From: Donghicola mangrovi
Lineage (GTDB): Bacteria > Pseudomonadota > Alphaproteobacteria > Rhodobacterales > Rhodobacteraceae
Length of the DNA stretch: 64,000 nucleotides
Assembly (NCBI RefSeq): GCF_013377535.1
Contig: NZ_JABCJE010000012.1
Location: 41,340 to 105,339 of the forward strand
Direction: 5' to 3'
The position numbers were made by a program, and so were the translations under genes. Shown piece after piece: positions 1 through 8,342 of the stretch (positions are counted from its first letter, which is position 1; every line of letters starts with the position of its first letter). Below the pieces are notes generated by a model. It was not told the DNA's origin, made no database searches, and saw nothing but the letters and a program-made list of their open reading frames with translations.

Positions 1-712
1 CTTCGCCGGTCACCAGATCATCACCGTCCAGCGCGCGGATCGAGTCATCGCCGCTGCCGCCATAGAGGGTGTCCGCCTTGGTGCTGCCGATCAGAGTGTC
101 GTCGCCGTCCAGCGCCTCGAACACAACGCTCCAAGTGTCCGCAGTCAGACGGTCATCATAGTTGGTTGCGCGCACAGCACCAAATTCGCCGTTCAGAGTG
201 TCGGTGTCACCAAAGCCGTCGGTCGCAGTGCCCGCCGACAGGTCGACAGTCACGCCCAAATCCGCACCGTGGGTCGCGTCGCGCAGATAGTTCAGAATCA
301 CCAGACCATCGACCGCAGTGATGGTGTCGTCACCTTCGGCGGTCCAGACGGTCACACCATCGGCCTCGTCGGTCTCGATGATCATGGTGTCGTCATATTC
401 GGTGCCGTAGATCACCTCGAAACCGCTGATGGTGTCGGTGTCACCAAAGGTGTCGATGGCCTTGCCGGTCGACAGGTTGACGGTCACGCCTTCGCCGCCA
501 TCCTCGTAGTAATAGGCGAGGATATCGGTATCCTCGCCATCGGAATCCTCACCACCTTTGAGGGTATCGTTACCAGCGCCACCGATCAGGGTGTCGTTGT
601 TTCCGTTACCGTCCAGAGTGTCATTGCCTGTGTAGCCAACGATGTAATCGTCAGTGCTGCCGCCGCTAATGCTGTCGGCGCTCGCTGTGCCCATATAAGA
701 TTCAGTCGCCAC
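1..712 (-). CDS. RTX (hemolysin-type) calcium-binding protein, N-terminal part, runs off left edge
   Basis: This minus-strand frame is open from 712 to the left edge of the window, so only the first 237 or so residues are seen. The translation is acidic and rich in Gly, Asp and Asn, with nonapeptide RTX repeats such as GNDTLDGNG, GGAGNDTL and LDGDDTLIG, which bind calcium in parallel beta-roll proteins. There is no signal peptide, as expected for type I secretion through a C-terminal signal, which would lie outside the window. I chose GTG at 712 because an in-frame stop lies just upstream at 725-727 and a weak purine stretch precedes it; ATG at 694 is the alternative. No type I transporter genes are in the window. 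The family is clear, the specific role (adhesin, S-layer or enzyme) is not. Confidence 0.85.
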   Translation of the reverse strand, partial: MATESYMGTASADSISGGSTDDYIVGYTGNDTLDGNGNNDTLIGGAGNDTLKGGEDSDGEDTDILAYYYEDGGEGVTVNLSTGKAIDTFGDTDTISGFEVIYGTEYDDTMIIETDEADGVTVWTAEGDDTITAVDGLVILNYLRDATHGADLGVTVDLSAGTATDGFGDTDTLNGEFGAVRATNYDDRLTADTWSVVFEALDGDDTLIGSTKADTLYGGSGDDSIRALDGDDLVTGE

Positions 713-1117
713 GATGTGCTCTCGCTATGAATGTGGAAAATTAGGGAATTTTTTGGGCAGAGTGTATTGGAGACTCGGTTTTCTGCCAATCCGAGACGCG
801 AAAATGTGAAAGGTTTCAATTATTTGATAGTTGTTAACCAGAATATCACGTCCAACACGCAGCGACTCGCGCTGCTTGCGCAGTAGAGCAATTCATTCAA
901 CCTGCAAAGTGTTGATAAGGGACGTTTTCCCGATGTCCCACGGGCCTGTGTAAAATAAAGCACAAGCTCGCATTCAGAGACCCTGCAGGTGATCGGAGAC
1001 CATGCATTACAGATCAATGACCGGTTGTGTGAAAATAAATTCTGCAGAAACCAATCATTGTGCACCGATCCTGAATTTTCTAAGGCGATTTCAGGTTACT
1101 ACACCGCAGAATCGGAC
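713..1117. other. Intergenic region between two RTX genes
   Basis: About 400 bases without a credible gene. It is AT-richer than its flanks, especially 735-850 and 1010-1090. It should hold the promoter of the minus-strand RTX gene that starts at 712 and the transcript end of the other RTX gene's neighbourhood. The short open frames here have codon use unlike the neighbours. No clear terminator hairpin with a T-run was found. Confidence 0.5.
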
Positions 1118-3694
1118 CTAGAACCAGCCCAGATCGTCCAGCAGGTCTTCGGGATCAAAGCGCCCCAATACCGTAAGTGTACCGGCATCCCCCATCTTGA
1201 AAAGATAGCCGTCATCGGCCGGTTTCCAGCTGATATCATCCAGATCGCGGCCACCCACATCAGCCTTGATGTCCCGATCCAGCAGCAACCGATCCCGCGC
1301 TGGGTCAAAGTCGGTGATCCGGTCCCGCCCGCCCGAAAAGACAAAGACGTCCCGCCCGCCGCCTCCGGTCAGGACATCGTTTCCGCTGCCTGCGATCAGG
1401 GTGTCATTGCCCGCGCTGCCCGTCAGCTTGTCGTTCCCGCTGCCCCCCTCCAACCGGTCATTCCCGCCGCCGCCGATCAAGGTGTCGTTGCCGCTGGCGC
1501 CAAGCAGGCGGTCGGCCTTGCCTCCACCTGACAGATAGTCCCCGCCTCCACCTCCATTCAGCAGGTCCGCACCGCCGTTTCCTTTGATCCGGTCGGCACC
1601 CCCATTTCCATACAGGCTGTCATTCCCACCCTGCCCCAGCAGCACGTCGTTTTTCCCACCGCCAAGCATCCGGTCCGCCCCCGCCCCGCCAGACAGGGTA
1701 TCCGCCCCGCCGTTCCCCTTAATCACGTCATTCCCGCTGTCCCCTTTGACGACATCATTCCCGCCTCCGCCCACCAGCACATCATTGCCCGTCCGGCCCA
1801 AAAGGGTGTCATTGCCGCTACCGGTCTTGATGACGTCATCCCCCGCGCCGCCGTCGGCCAGATCATTCCCCGATCCGCCGATCAGAGTGTCATCCCCGTC
1901 GCCCCCCAGCAGGCGGTCTGCGCCGCTCCAGCCGATCAGTAGGTCATTTCCGGCATCTCCGGCCAGCAGATCGTTCCCCGACATCCCGCGCAATTCGTCC
2001 GTATCATTGCCGCCCCGCAGGGTATCCAGCCCGTCCCCGCCGATCAGCGTATCGCGCCCGGCGCCCCCCAGAACCGAGTCATTCCCGCCCGCCCCGTCGA
2101 TCCAGTCATTCCCGTCCGTGGGGTCGAACAGATCATTCCAGTCGGTGCCTGTGATACTGTCGTTCCCGCTGGTGGGCTGGTACTTGGCGGCGTCCTCGAC
2201 GATCGGGTCGACCCAGGCCAGCAGGGTGCGCGTTGGCCCTTCCATGATGGTTGTGATCAGTTTGGAGTAGGGGATTTTGCGGCCGTTCGCGCTTTGGATC
2301 GTTAAGGTTTCGGTGCCGTCAATCAGCGCAAACGTTATCAGCGCGCCCGTATCAGTCGCAGTAATCTGCAGTTGCGACAGCCCACGATAAAAGGCCCAAC
2401 CGGACAGGTCGAGCATATCCTGATCGGGGTCAAAGCCCTCGATCCTGTCGGGGGAGCCATCGGTGACCAAGGTAAACACATCCGCACCCGCACCGCCGAT
2501 CAGGGTGTCCGCCCCACGCCCGTCCCGCAGAATATCGCCCGCTGCACCGGCCCGCAGACGGTCATTCCCCGAGCTGCCCATCACCACCGCCGCACCGCCG
2601 GTATTCGTGGCGCTACCGCCGCTGGCCCAGATCGTACGGCGATCCACCGTGCCTGCCAGTTGATACAGGCTCAGCCCCTGTTCCGATGCGCTCAACGCCG
2701 CAACGCCAACCTGCCCCGCATCGGTGCGATAGGCGGAGATCGCGGTCAGGCCGGTCAGCGCGGTGTCCAACGTGTCCTCGACCAGGCCTTCTTGCAGCAA
2801 GGTGCCATCGGGCAGCAGACGCAGCACGCTCAGCCCCCGATCATCGCCCCCGACGATGACCAACGCGTGATCGCCAGCGGGCACAACCTCCAGCACGCGG
2901 GCCGAGGCAAAGCGAGTCAGCACCGTATCATTCAGGTGGTCGGTCACGGTGAGCGAGCCGTCAGACCCCAACCGAAACACACTCAGGGAGTTGCTTTGGG
3001 CACCGGTGGCGATGACATAGGTGGTGCTGCCGACCTTGGCAGTCTCCACCTGAACCAGTCCCGCGATCCCCGGATTTTCGGCGGCCACGATCCGGTCAAG
3101 GGCGGTCAGCCCGCCGCCAGACTCCGCGCGAAACACGGTCAGAACCGTCTCACCAACACCCCCGACAACCACCAAATTGCCGCTCACGGCCAGTCCGGTC
3201 GGGGCCATATCCGCGGGGAACACCTTGGTGCCGATCTGGTCCAAAGCCTTGGCGGTCAGGTCGAACAAAGCCACCCCGCCGCCGCTGATCCCGGCCACGA
3301 TCTGCCGGCTATTCGCCGTCAGAGCCTCTAGCTGGCTGACCGAAGCCGTCACCCCCCTGATCCGATCAACCCCCGCCAAGGCGCCGATCACATTCGCGGC
3401 CCCAAGGCCGGACACCATCAGTTGCTCGCCATCACTCGCCGCCAAGGGCGCAAGTTCCGGCGTCACCCCACCGCTGCCCGCGCCGGTCAGCGCGATCTGC
3501 CCGACCAAGGGCACATCCGCCGACACATCCCATGCGCTCAGCCAACCACCGGGGTTTGGCCCCGACAGGACATAGGCGATGGGTCGGCCACTGTCTGTGC
3601 TGACATAGATGTCACGCACCCCTTCCAGAGCCGTGAAATCCTGATCCTCGGACTGCTCGAAAGCCGATCCGATATGCCGCAGGACGATCCCCAT
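1118..3694 (-). CDS. Beta-propeller (lactonase-like) plus RTX repeat protein, likely type I secreted
   Basis: 858 residues. Residues of about 25-365 form repeated blades of propeller type, with recurring units such as GNLVVVGG and LSVFRLGSDGSLT that resemble the lactonase/YncE propeller. From about 370 onwards there are dense RTX nonapeptides (GGxGxDxLx), first one short block, then a long array from roughly 515 to 800. The end (about 800-858) is a non-repeat segment finishing in a hydrophobic DDLGWF, in keeping with a C-terminal type I secretion signal. There is no N-terminal signal peptide. The ATG at 3694 is the natural start. It probably binds calcium outside the cell; whether the propeller has enzymatic activity cannot be told. 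It lies next to another RTX gene on the same strand and just outside the EPS locus, so a matrix or adhesion role is inferred. Confidence 0.85.
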   Translation of the reverse strand: MGIVLRHIGSAFEQSEDQDFTALEGVRDIYVSTDSGRPIAYVLSGPNPGGWLSAWDVSADVPLVGQIALTGAGSGGVTPELAPLAASDGEQLMVSGLGAANVIGALAGVDRIRGVTASVSQLEALTANSRQIVAGISGGGVALFDLTAKALDQIGTKVFPADMAPTGLAVSGNLVVVGGVGETVLTVFRAESGGGLTALDRIVAAENPGIAGLVQVETAKVGSTTYVIATGAQSNSLSVFRLGSDGSLTVTDHLNDTVLTRFASARVLEVVPAGDHALVIVGGDDRGLSVLRLLPDGTLLQEGLVEDTLDTALTGLTAISAYRTDAGQVGVAALSASEQGLSLYQLAGTVDRRTIWASGGSATNTGGAAVVMGSSGNDRLRAGAAGDILRDGRGADTLIGGAGADVFTLVTDGSPDRIEGFDPDQDMLDLSGWAFYRGLSQLQITATDTGALITFALIDGTETLTIQSANGRKIPYSKLITTIMEGPTRTLLAWVDPIVEDAAKYQPTSGNDSITGTDWNDLFDPTDGNDWIDGAGGNDSVLGGAGRDTLIGGDGLDTLRGGNDTDELRGMSGNDLLAGDAGNDLLIGWSGADRLLGGDGDDTLIGGSGNDLADGGAGDDVIKTGSGNDTLLGRTGNDVLVGGGGNDVVKGDSGNDVIKGNGGADTLSGGAGADRMLGGGKNDVLLGQGGNDSLYGNGGADRIKGNGGADLLNGGGGGDYLSGGGKADRLLGASGNDTLIGGGGNDRLEGGSGNDKLTGSAGNDTLIAGSGNDVLTGGGGRDVFVFSGGRDRITDFDPARDRLLLDRDIKADVGGRDLDDISWKPADDGYLFKMGDAGTLTVLGRFDPEDLLDDLGWF

Positions 3695-3829
3695 GGCGCA
3701 CCCGTTTTACCCAATTCCACCTTTGGCCAAGGTCGGATCGGGCCACGGCAAGACAGGCACCAAATTGGGGCAGCTTTGCGCCCTTTGCGCCGGATTTCAG
3801 TCAAACCCGTGAAGTTAGGGTTAATCGGA

Positions 3830-4774
3830 TCAGAGCAGACGGATCGGAGTGCCCGCCTGAAACGCAGCGATTGCCTCGACCGTATCCTGATAGAACAGCC
3901 GCCACGTTTCCTGCGTGACATAGCCCAGATGCGGGGTCAGCAGCAGGCGGTCGCCGAATTGGGACTTGCCCTGCATCCAAGGGTCACCCGAGGGCAGCGG
4001 TTCGGTTTCGAACACATCGATCCCCGCTTGCAGGGTGTCCTTCGCGCGCATGGCGGCGAACAAGGCCTCCCGATCGATCAGACCCGCGCGCGAGGTATTC
4101 AGGAAAATCGCGCCGTCAGGCAGCGCGTCAAACGCCTCGGCCCCGATCAGGCCAGCGGTCCGGTCCGACAGCACCATGTGCACCGACAGCACGTCCGACT
4201 GCGCGGCCAGATCACACAGACTGGCGGCGCGGGCAATCCCTTCGGTGCAGCGGTCATCGGTCAGGTTCGGGGACCACGCGGCGATCTGCATCCCCAGCAC
4301 TTGCCCCAAGGCCGCCATCTGCTGACCAATGTTTCCCAGCCCCACCAACCCGAGTCTCAGCCCAGCCAGATCGCGGCCCGGAAGGCCTTGCCAACCGCCA
4401 TCCGCCAACGACCTGGCCTCGGGGATAATCCGGCGGGACAGGGCCAGCAGCAGGGCCAAGGTTAACTCTGACGTGGTGGTTTTGCGCGAACGGGTGCCGC
4501 AGACTTCGATCCCGCGGGCGCGCGCGGCGGCGGTGTCGATGGACAGGTTGCGCGGCCCCGTTGTCACGATCAGGCGCAGGTTCGGCAGCGCCCCGATCAG
4601 CTCTGCGCCAAAGAGCGTACGTTCGCGCATCAGGCACACCACGTCATAGGGCTGCAACTGGCCCACAGGATCGGTCAGCGGCTGAGTGAAATAGGTGACA
4701 TCGGCCCCCAAAGAGCCCCAGTCGGCCGTCTGTTCGGCAACTCCGGACCAATCATCCAGAACGGCGATGCGCAT
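3830..4774 (-). CDS. D-isomer-specific 2-hydroxyacid dehydrogenase family protein
   Basis: 314 residues, normal for the family. These cytoplasmic enzymes reduce 2-keto acids to D-2-hydroxyacids with NAD(P)H. The nucleotide-binding Rossmann motif GLVGLGNIG is at 142-150. The catalytic triad is visible: Arg229 in NTSRAGLID, Glu258 in DVFETEPL and His282 in TPHLGY. The substrate cannot be read from sequence. The ATG at 4774 fits. The gene is separated from its upstream neighbour (4856-5323) by a strong hairpin, so it probably has its own promoter or depends on read-through. No link to the polysaccharide genes is evident. Confidence 0.88.
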   Translation of the reverse strand: MRIAVLDDWSGVAEQTADWGSLGADVTYFTQPLTDPVGQLQPYDVVCLMRERTLFGAELIGALPNLRLIVTTGPRNLSIDTAAARARGIEVCGTRSRKTTTSELTLALLLALSRRIIPEARSLADGGWQGLPGRDLAGLRLGLVGLGNIGQQMAALGQVLGMQIAAWSPNLTDDRCTEGIARAASLCDLAAQSDVLSVHMVLSDRTAGLIGAEAFDALPDGAIFLNTSRAGLIDREALFAAMRAKDTLQAGIDVFETEPLPSGDPWMQGKSQFGDRLLLTPHLGYVTQETWRLFYQDTVEAIAAFQAGTPIRLL

Positions 4775-4818
4775 GTGCAGGCTCCTGTTAACCGCGATTT
4801 CGGCATGAGGATGCCTTG

Positions 4819-4847
4819 AACCCTGCCGCCATGCAATCGGCAGGGTT
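4819..4847 (-). terminator. Hairpin downstream of the 4856-5323 gene
   Basis: Perfect 10 bp inverted repeat (AACCCTGCCG / CGGCAGGGTT) with a 9-base loop, lying just after the stop of the minus-strand gene at 4856. No long T-run follows, so it is either a weak intrinsic terminator or an mRNA-stabilising hairpin. Confidence 0.5.
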
Positions 4848-4855
4848 AACCCCGA

Positions 4856-5323
4856 TCAGTGCAGCGCGCGGCGCAAAGGCTGCATCGTCGTATCGCCGGA
4901 AATGTCGGTCACCGACATCATCTCGGACAAATAGCGGCGGACGGTCAGCAGATCTTCGCGGTATTCGGTCAGGATGCCCTGCAGGTGCAGAAGCTCTTGC
5001 TGAACACTCAGAGGCGCGGCGCCGCAGTCGCGATCCTGCCGCTGCCCCAGACGGTACAGCCCGCAAGAGGTCACCACGATCCGCTGCACGATATCCACGT
5101 GGAGCACCCGTCCAGTCATCGTCAACGAGGGCCGCGCGACACCCTCTGCCGTGACCATCCCGCACATCTGGATGATGACGTTGGGCTTGTGCACAATGGT
5201 CCAGTCCGCCAGATCGGTCGCCTCGGCATAGTCGGCCTCAGACAGATCGCGGACTTTGGCAAAGGCTGTGAGCTCTTGCTCCAGACGGGATACGAGCGCC
5301 TCACGAGGGGGGGATACAGCCAT
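4856..5323 (-). CDS. Conserved-looking hypothetical protein, 155 residues
   Basis: I do not recognise the family. The start at 5323 (MAVSPPREAL) is chosen because TGAGGTG stands 8 bases upstream as a good ribosome binding site; earlier ATGs in the same frame lack one. The protein is soluble, has no signal peptide or membrane segment, and is rich in Leu, Arg and Glu. The N-terminal third looks helical, a central part is strand-like (residues about 45-85, with PNVIIQMCGMV and VQRIVVTSCGLY), and the C-terminal half is again helical. It sits alone on the minus strand between a dehydrogenase and a histidine kinase. A sensory or regulatory accessory role for the kinase is only a guess. Confidence 0.6.
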   Translation of the reverse strand: MAVSPPREALVSRLEQELTAFAKVRDLSEADYAEATDLADWTIVHKPNVIIQMCGMVTAEGVARPSLTMTGRVLHVDIVQRIVVTSCGLYRLGQRQDRDCGAAPLSVQQELLHLQGILTEYREDLLTVRRYLSEMMSVTDISGDTTMQPLRRALH

Positions 5324-5535
5324 GATTGCACACCTCACACGGTTTATTTCCTGCATACAGACTAACAAGTCGTGAAAGATTTTCACCTGCGCACTAGGTC
5401 AACAAATGTGCAATTAGTGGCATATCTTGCACCCGAACCGCGTTAGACTCACCCAAAGGTGTGTCACTCAACGGGTTTTTCGGCGGCAAACGAAACGTCA
5501 CCCAACCTTAATTGGGAGAGTCGGTGACCCGAACG

Positions 5536-8130
5536 TCAGTTCAGGTGCCCGATCAGAATTTTCCGTAACTTCTCGATATTCAAGGGTTTCGGCAGATAGG
5601 CGGTCGCCTGCGCCTCGTCAAAGCGGCGGGTATCGTCACCCACGACCGCTGCCGTCAGCCCGATCATCGGCATACCGAATCCGGCCTCGCGGACAGCTTT
5701 GATCAGCTCGTCCCCGGGCATTTCGGGCATGAACAGATCGGTCAGCAGCAGATCGGGCGGGCATTCCTTGATCCGCTCCAGCGCGAGGGCGCCGTTTTCA
5801 TAATGCTCGACCTTGCCGAAAACGCGGGACAGTTGCTTGACGCTGATCGTGGCGACCAGCTTGTTATCCTCGGCCAGCACGACGCGCATCTGCCGCAAGC
5901 GTTCGTCCAGCCCGTCATTCTCGGTCACCACAGATTTCGAGGGACCATCCGGCGCGATCACCTCTGGCATGATCACGCGATAGCCCGCGCCGCCCGAGTC
6001 CGGCGTGAAATAGGCGATCTGTCCCCCCAGCATCTCGATCGTCTGCTTGGCGATATAGAGCCCGAGCCCACTGCCATCGGCCTGATTGCGGGCATCCGCG
6101 CTGCCCCGTTCAAAGGGCTGGAACAGGCGCTGCACGTCCTCGGGCGGGATGCCGACGCCGTTATCGCTAACCGTCCAGCAAATCTGGGTCAGGTTGGTGC
6201 CATCGGGGCCGTCATCGGTGCGGCGATCATAGCCGATACAGATGCGGCTCCCCTTGGAGTGCAGGATCGCATTGCGCACCAGATTCCCCAAAACCTGCTT
6301 AATCCGCGACACATCCCCCATGATCGCAAGGCTTGATCCGTCACTGAATTTCGTCTGGATCTCGATCCCTTTGCCCTGCGCCATCACGCGGTAGGTCGAC
6401 ATGACCTGCTGGCCCAATTCCTCGGGGACGAAGGGGGCGATCTTGATGCGCTGGTTCTTTTCAGGGTTAACCGCCTGCCGCATGTCGTCCAGAACCGTCA
6501 GCAACTGGCTCGAGGCTTCTTTCATCTGGGGCCGCAGTTCATCAACATCCTCGCCGCGCTCCAGTTCGGCGATCAGCATGGACAGCACCGACGCAGGCGT
6601 GCGCACCTCGTGCGAGACGATCGAGAAAAGCTGGCTCTGACGTTCCTGCCGCAAAGACAGTTCCTTGAGCGCGCGGGACAGTTCCTTTTCCCGCCGGTAT
6701 TCCGAGGTCACCTCGATCAGCAGGCCGTAAACGATCCGGTCGTTCCAGATGCTGTTTTCGCCCCACAAATGAAGGCGGAGCAGCCGTTCCTGCCCGTCGG
6801 AAAACGTCTTGAGCAGGGGAACAACATGGGTGCTTGCCTCGTTCCCGCCGCGCACGAAAACCTTTCGCAGGGCGCGCCGATGCTCCATGTCGAAGGCCTC
6901 GATAAACGCGTCCAAGGTCGTTTCGCGCGGCAGACCCACGATGTCCTGACCCGAAGCCTCGATCCGCAGGGTGTTGCGCGGGATGTTCACCGCGAACAGA
7001 CCCACCCCCGCAAAGCCCCGCACCATCGACAGACGGCGCAAGCTGGCCTGTCGCTGCTCACGCTCGTGCCGGCCACGGCCGCGCAGCGCCATGGTTAACA
7101 CGATCAGGAACAGCGCCCCGATCGAGTAATTCTCCAACAGGGCGGATTCGATGCTCCCCGGCGGGGTTTCGGTCAGGTATTGCCCGGTCAGCGCGGAATA
7201 AACGGTGATGCCGACGATCACGATGATCGGCGCAACCCCCGCAGGCAGCAGCATCGCAAACAGCAGCCCGACGATCGCCGTATCCAGCATTGGATAGCCC
7301 AGCAACTCGGCCTGATGCATCACCGCCAGCAGCGGAAAGACCATCATCGCGGGCAGATAGCGCACCACTTCCTCGAGCCGGTCGGTATAAAGCACCGCAA
7401 TAAAGAACCCGACCACCACCGAACTGCCCCGGAACGTGCGGTTTACGGCGAAATCCACGAAATTCTCGTCAAACCCCAGCGCGGCCAGATTTTCGGGCGG
7501 CAGCAGGTCGGAAAACGCATTAACCACGCCCACCTGCACCAAACAGACTAGCGCGAAACTGACTGTAATGATCCAGCCAAGCATCAGATCGGTGTCGTTG
7601 GGCCGATATACTCGGCTGATCCGCCGGTAGACCGCGCGGGACGTCAGGCCGATCACCAGACCGGCCGCCAGATTCACCACCAACAGAAACAGGGTCAGGC
7701 CCCACGTCACTTCGGGCATCGTGGCCCACATCGGCTTGCCGGTGAAAGGCAGCACAAACGGCACGAAATAGAGCGCACAAAGCGCCAGCACCGGCACCCA
7801 CATCAGCCGCCGCGGATAGACCAGAATGCCCACGCAGATGGTAAATAGCGATACCTGAGGGCTCAGATTCACAGCGATGGTGTTCGGCCCATGCAGCGCC
7901 GAGCCATAAGACATGAACACCGTCCAGAACAGGATCACCGCCAGATAGATCAGCGAGGTGCGCAGCGGGTAGGCTCTGATCCCGTCCGCGATCATGCGGA
8001 TTTTCGAAATCTCGAAGTCGCGGAACACAAAACCCTGATCGCGCGACATCTCTGCCGCCCGCGCGGGGCTGATCACCGTGCCGAAGCTTTTGAATTTCTC
8101 GGGTTCGCCACCTAACACACTATACCCCAC
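5536..8130 (-). CDS. Membrane-bound hybrid sensor histidine kinase with C-terminal receiver
   Basis: About 864 residues. The N-terminal part (about 57-347) has eight or so hydrophobic segments, a multi-span sensor resembling MASE-type input domains. A PAS-like stretch (about 365-475) precedes the kinase core: H-box FSIVSHEVRTP with His507 as phospho-acceptor, N-box NLVRNAILHS, G1 SDNGVGIP, F-box FQPFERG and G2 GSGLGLYIAK. The C-terminal receiver (about 748-864) carries DLFMP with its phospho-Asp and a PKPL lysine motif. The longest frame begins with GTG at 8130; GTG at 8118 or ATG at 8049 are alternatives and no ribosome site decides. It probably starts a phosphorelay; no partner phosphotransfer protein is in the window. 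Its closeness to the EPS locus suggests, but does not prove, control of it. Confidence 0.88.
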   Translation of the reverse strand: MGYSVLGGEPEKFKSFGTVISPARAAEMSRDQGFVFRDFEISKIRMIADGIRAYPLRTSLIYLAVILFWTVFMSYGSALHGPNTIAVNLSPQVSLFTICVGILVYPRRLMWVPVLALCALYFVPFVLPFTGKPMWATMPEVTWGLTLFLLVVNLAAGLVIGLTSRAVYRRISRVYRPNDTDLMLGWIITVSFALVCLVQVGVVNAFSDLLPPENLAALGFDENFVDFAVNRTFRGSSVVVGFFIAVLYTDRLEEVVRYLPAMMVFPLLAVMHQAELLGYPMLDTAIVGLLFAMLLPAGVAPIIVIVGITVYSALTGQYLTETPPGSIESALLENYSIGALFLIVLTMALRGRGRHEREQRQASLRRLSMVRGFAGVGLFAVNIPRNTLRIEASGQDIVGLPRETTLDAFIEAFDMEHRRALRKVFVRGGNEASTHVVPLLKTFSDGQERLLRLHLWGENSIWNDRIVYGLLIEVTSEYRREKELSRALKELSLRQERQSQLFSIVSHEVRTPASVLSMLIAELERGEDVDELRPQMKEASSQLLTVLDDMRQAVNPEKNQRIKIAPFVPEELGQQVMSTYRVMAQGKGIEIQTKFSDGSSLAIMGDVSRIKQVLGNLVRNAILHSKGSRICIGYDRRTDDGPDGTNLTQICWTVSDNGVGIPPEDVQRLFQPFERGSADARNQADGSGLGLYIAKQTIEMLGGQIAYFTPDSGGAGYRVIMPEVIAPDGPSKSVVTENDGLDERLRQMRVVLAEDNKLVATISVKQLSRVFGKVEHYENGALALERIKECPPDLLLTDLFMPEMPGDELIKAVREAGFGMPMIGLTAAVVGDDTRRFDEAQATAYLPKPLNIEKLRKILIGHLN

Positions 8131-8309
8131 ACGCTGTCATGCCTCTTGGCGGAAGACGGGGCGCAGGCCGCACTTGTGGCACACTGCACCCGTCCGCGAG
8201 ACCTCGCCCTGTGGACATAGAAACGGAAAAACGACACTCGCCTCAATTTATCTTCGGGCTGAAGTGTGCCGCCCCTTGGCGGTTAAATAATCCATTCGGA
8301 TGTATGTTT

Positions 8310-8334
8310 CCCCGCCCTGACCTGCAGGACGGGG
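8310..8334. other. GC-rich hairpin after the glutamate-synthase-like gene
   Basis: CCCCGCCCTG and CAGGACGGGG form a 10 bp stem with one G-T pair and a 5-base loop, 9 bases beyond the stop of the minus-strand gene at 8343. No T-run follows on the minus strand, so terminator function is uncertain. Confidence 0.4.
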
Positions 8335-8342
8335 AGTTCTGA

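Noticed and set aside
820..1065. Possible small gene of 81 residues between the RTX genes
   Set aside because: No ribosome site, unusual composition (Cys, Ser and Trp rich) and AT-rich DNA; treated as non-coding.
1300..2200. Regularly spaced short repeats resembling a CRISPR array
   Set aside because: They are the coding sequence of tandem RTX nonapeptides with varying bases, not identical repeats with unique spacers.
2372..3331. Long plus-strand frame (319 residues) opposite the propeller/RTX gene
   Set aside because: It is antisense to a gene with clear RTX repeats, is rich in Arg, Gln and His in the way of shadow frames in GC-rich DNA, and has no recognisable domain.
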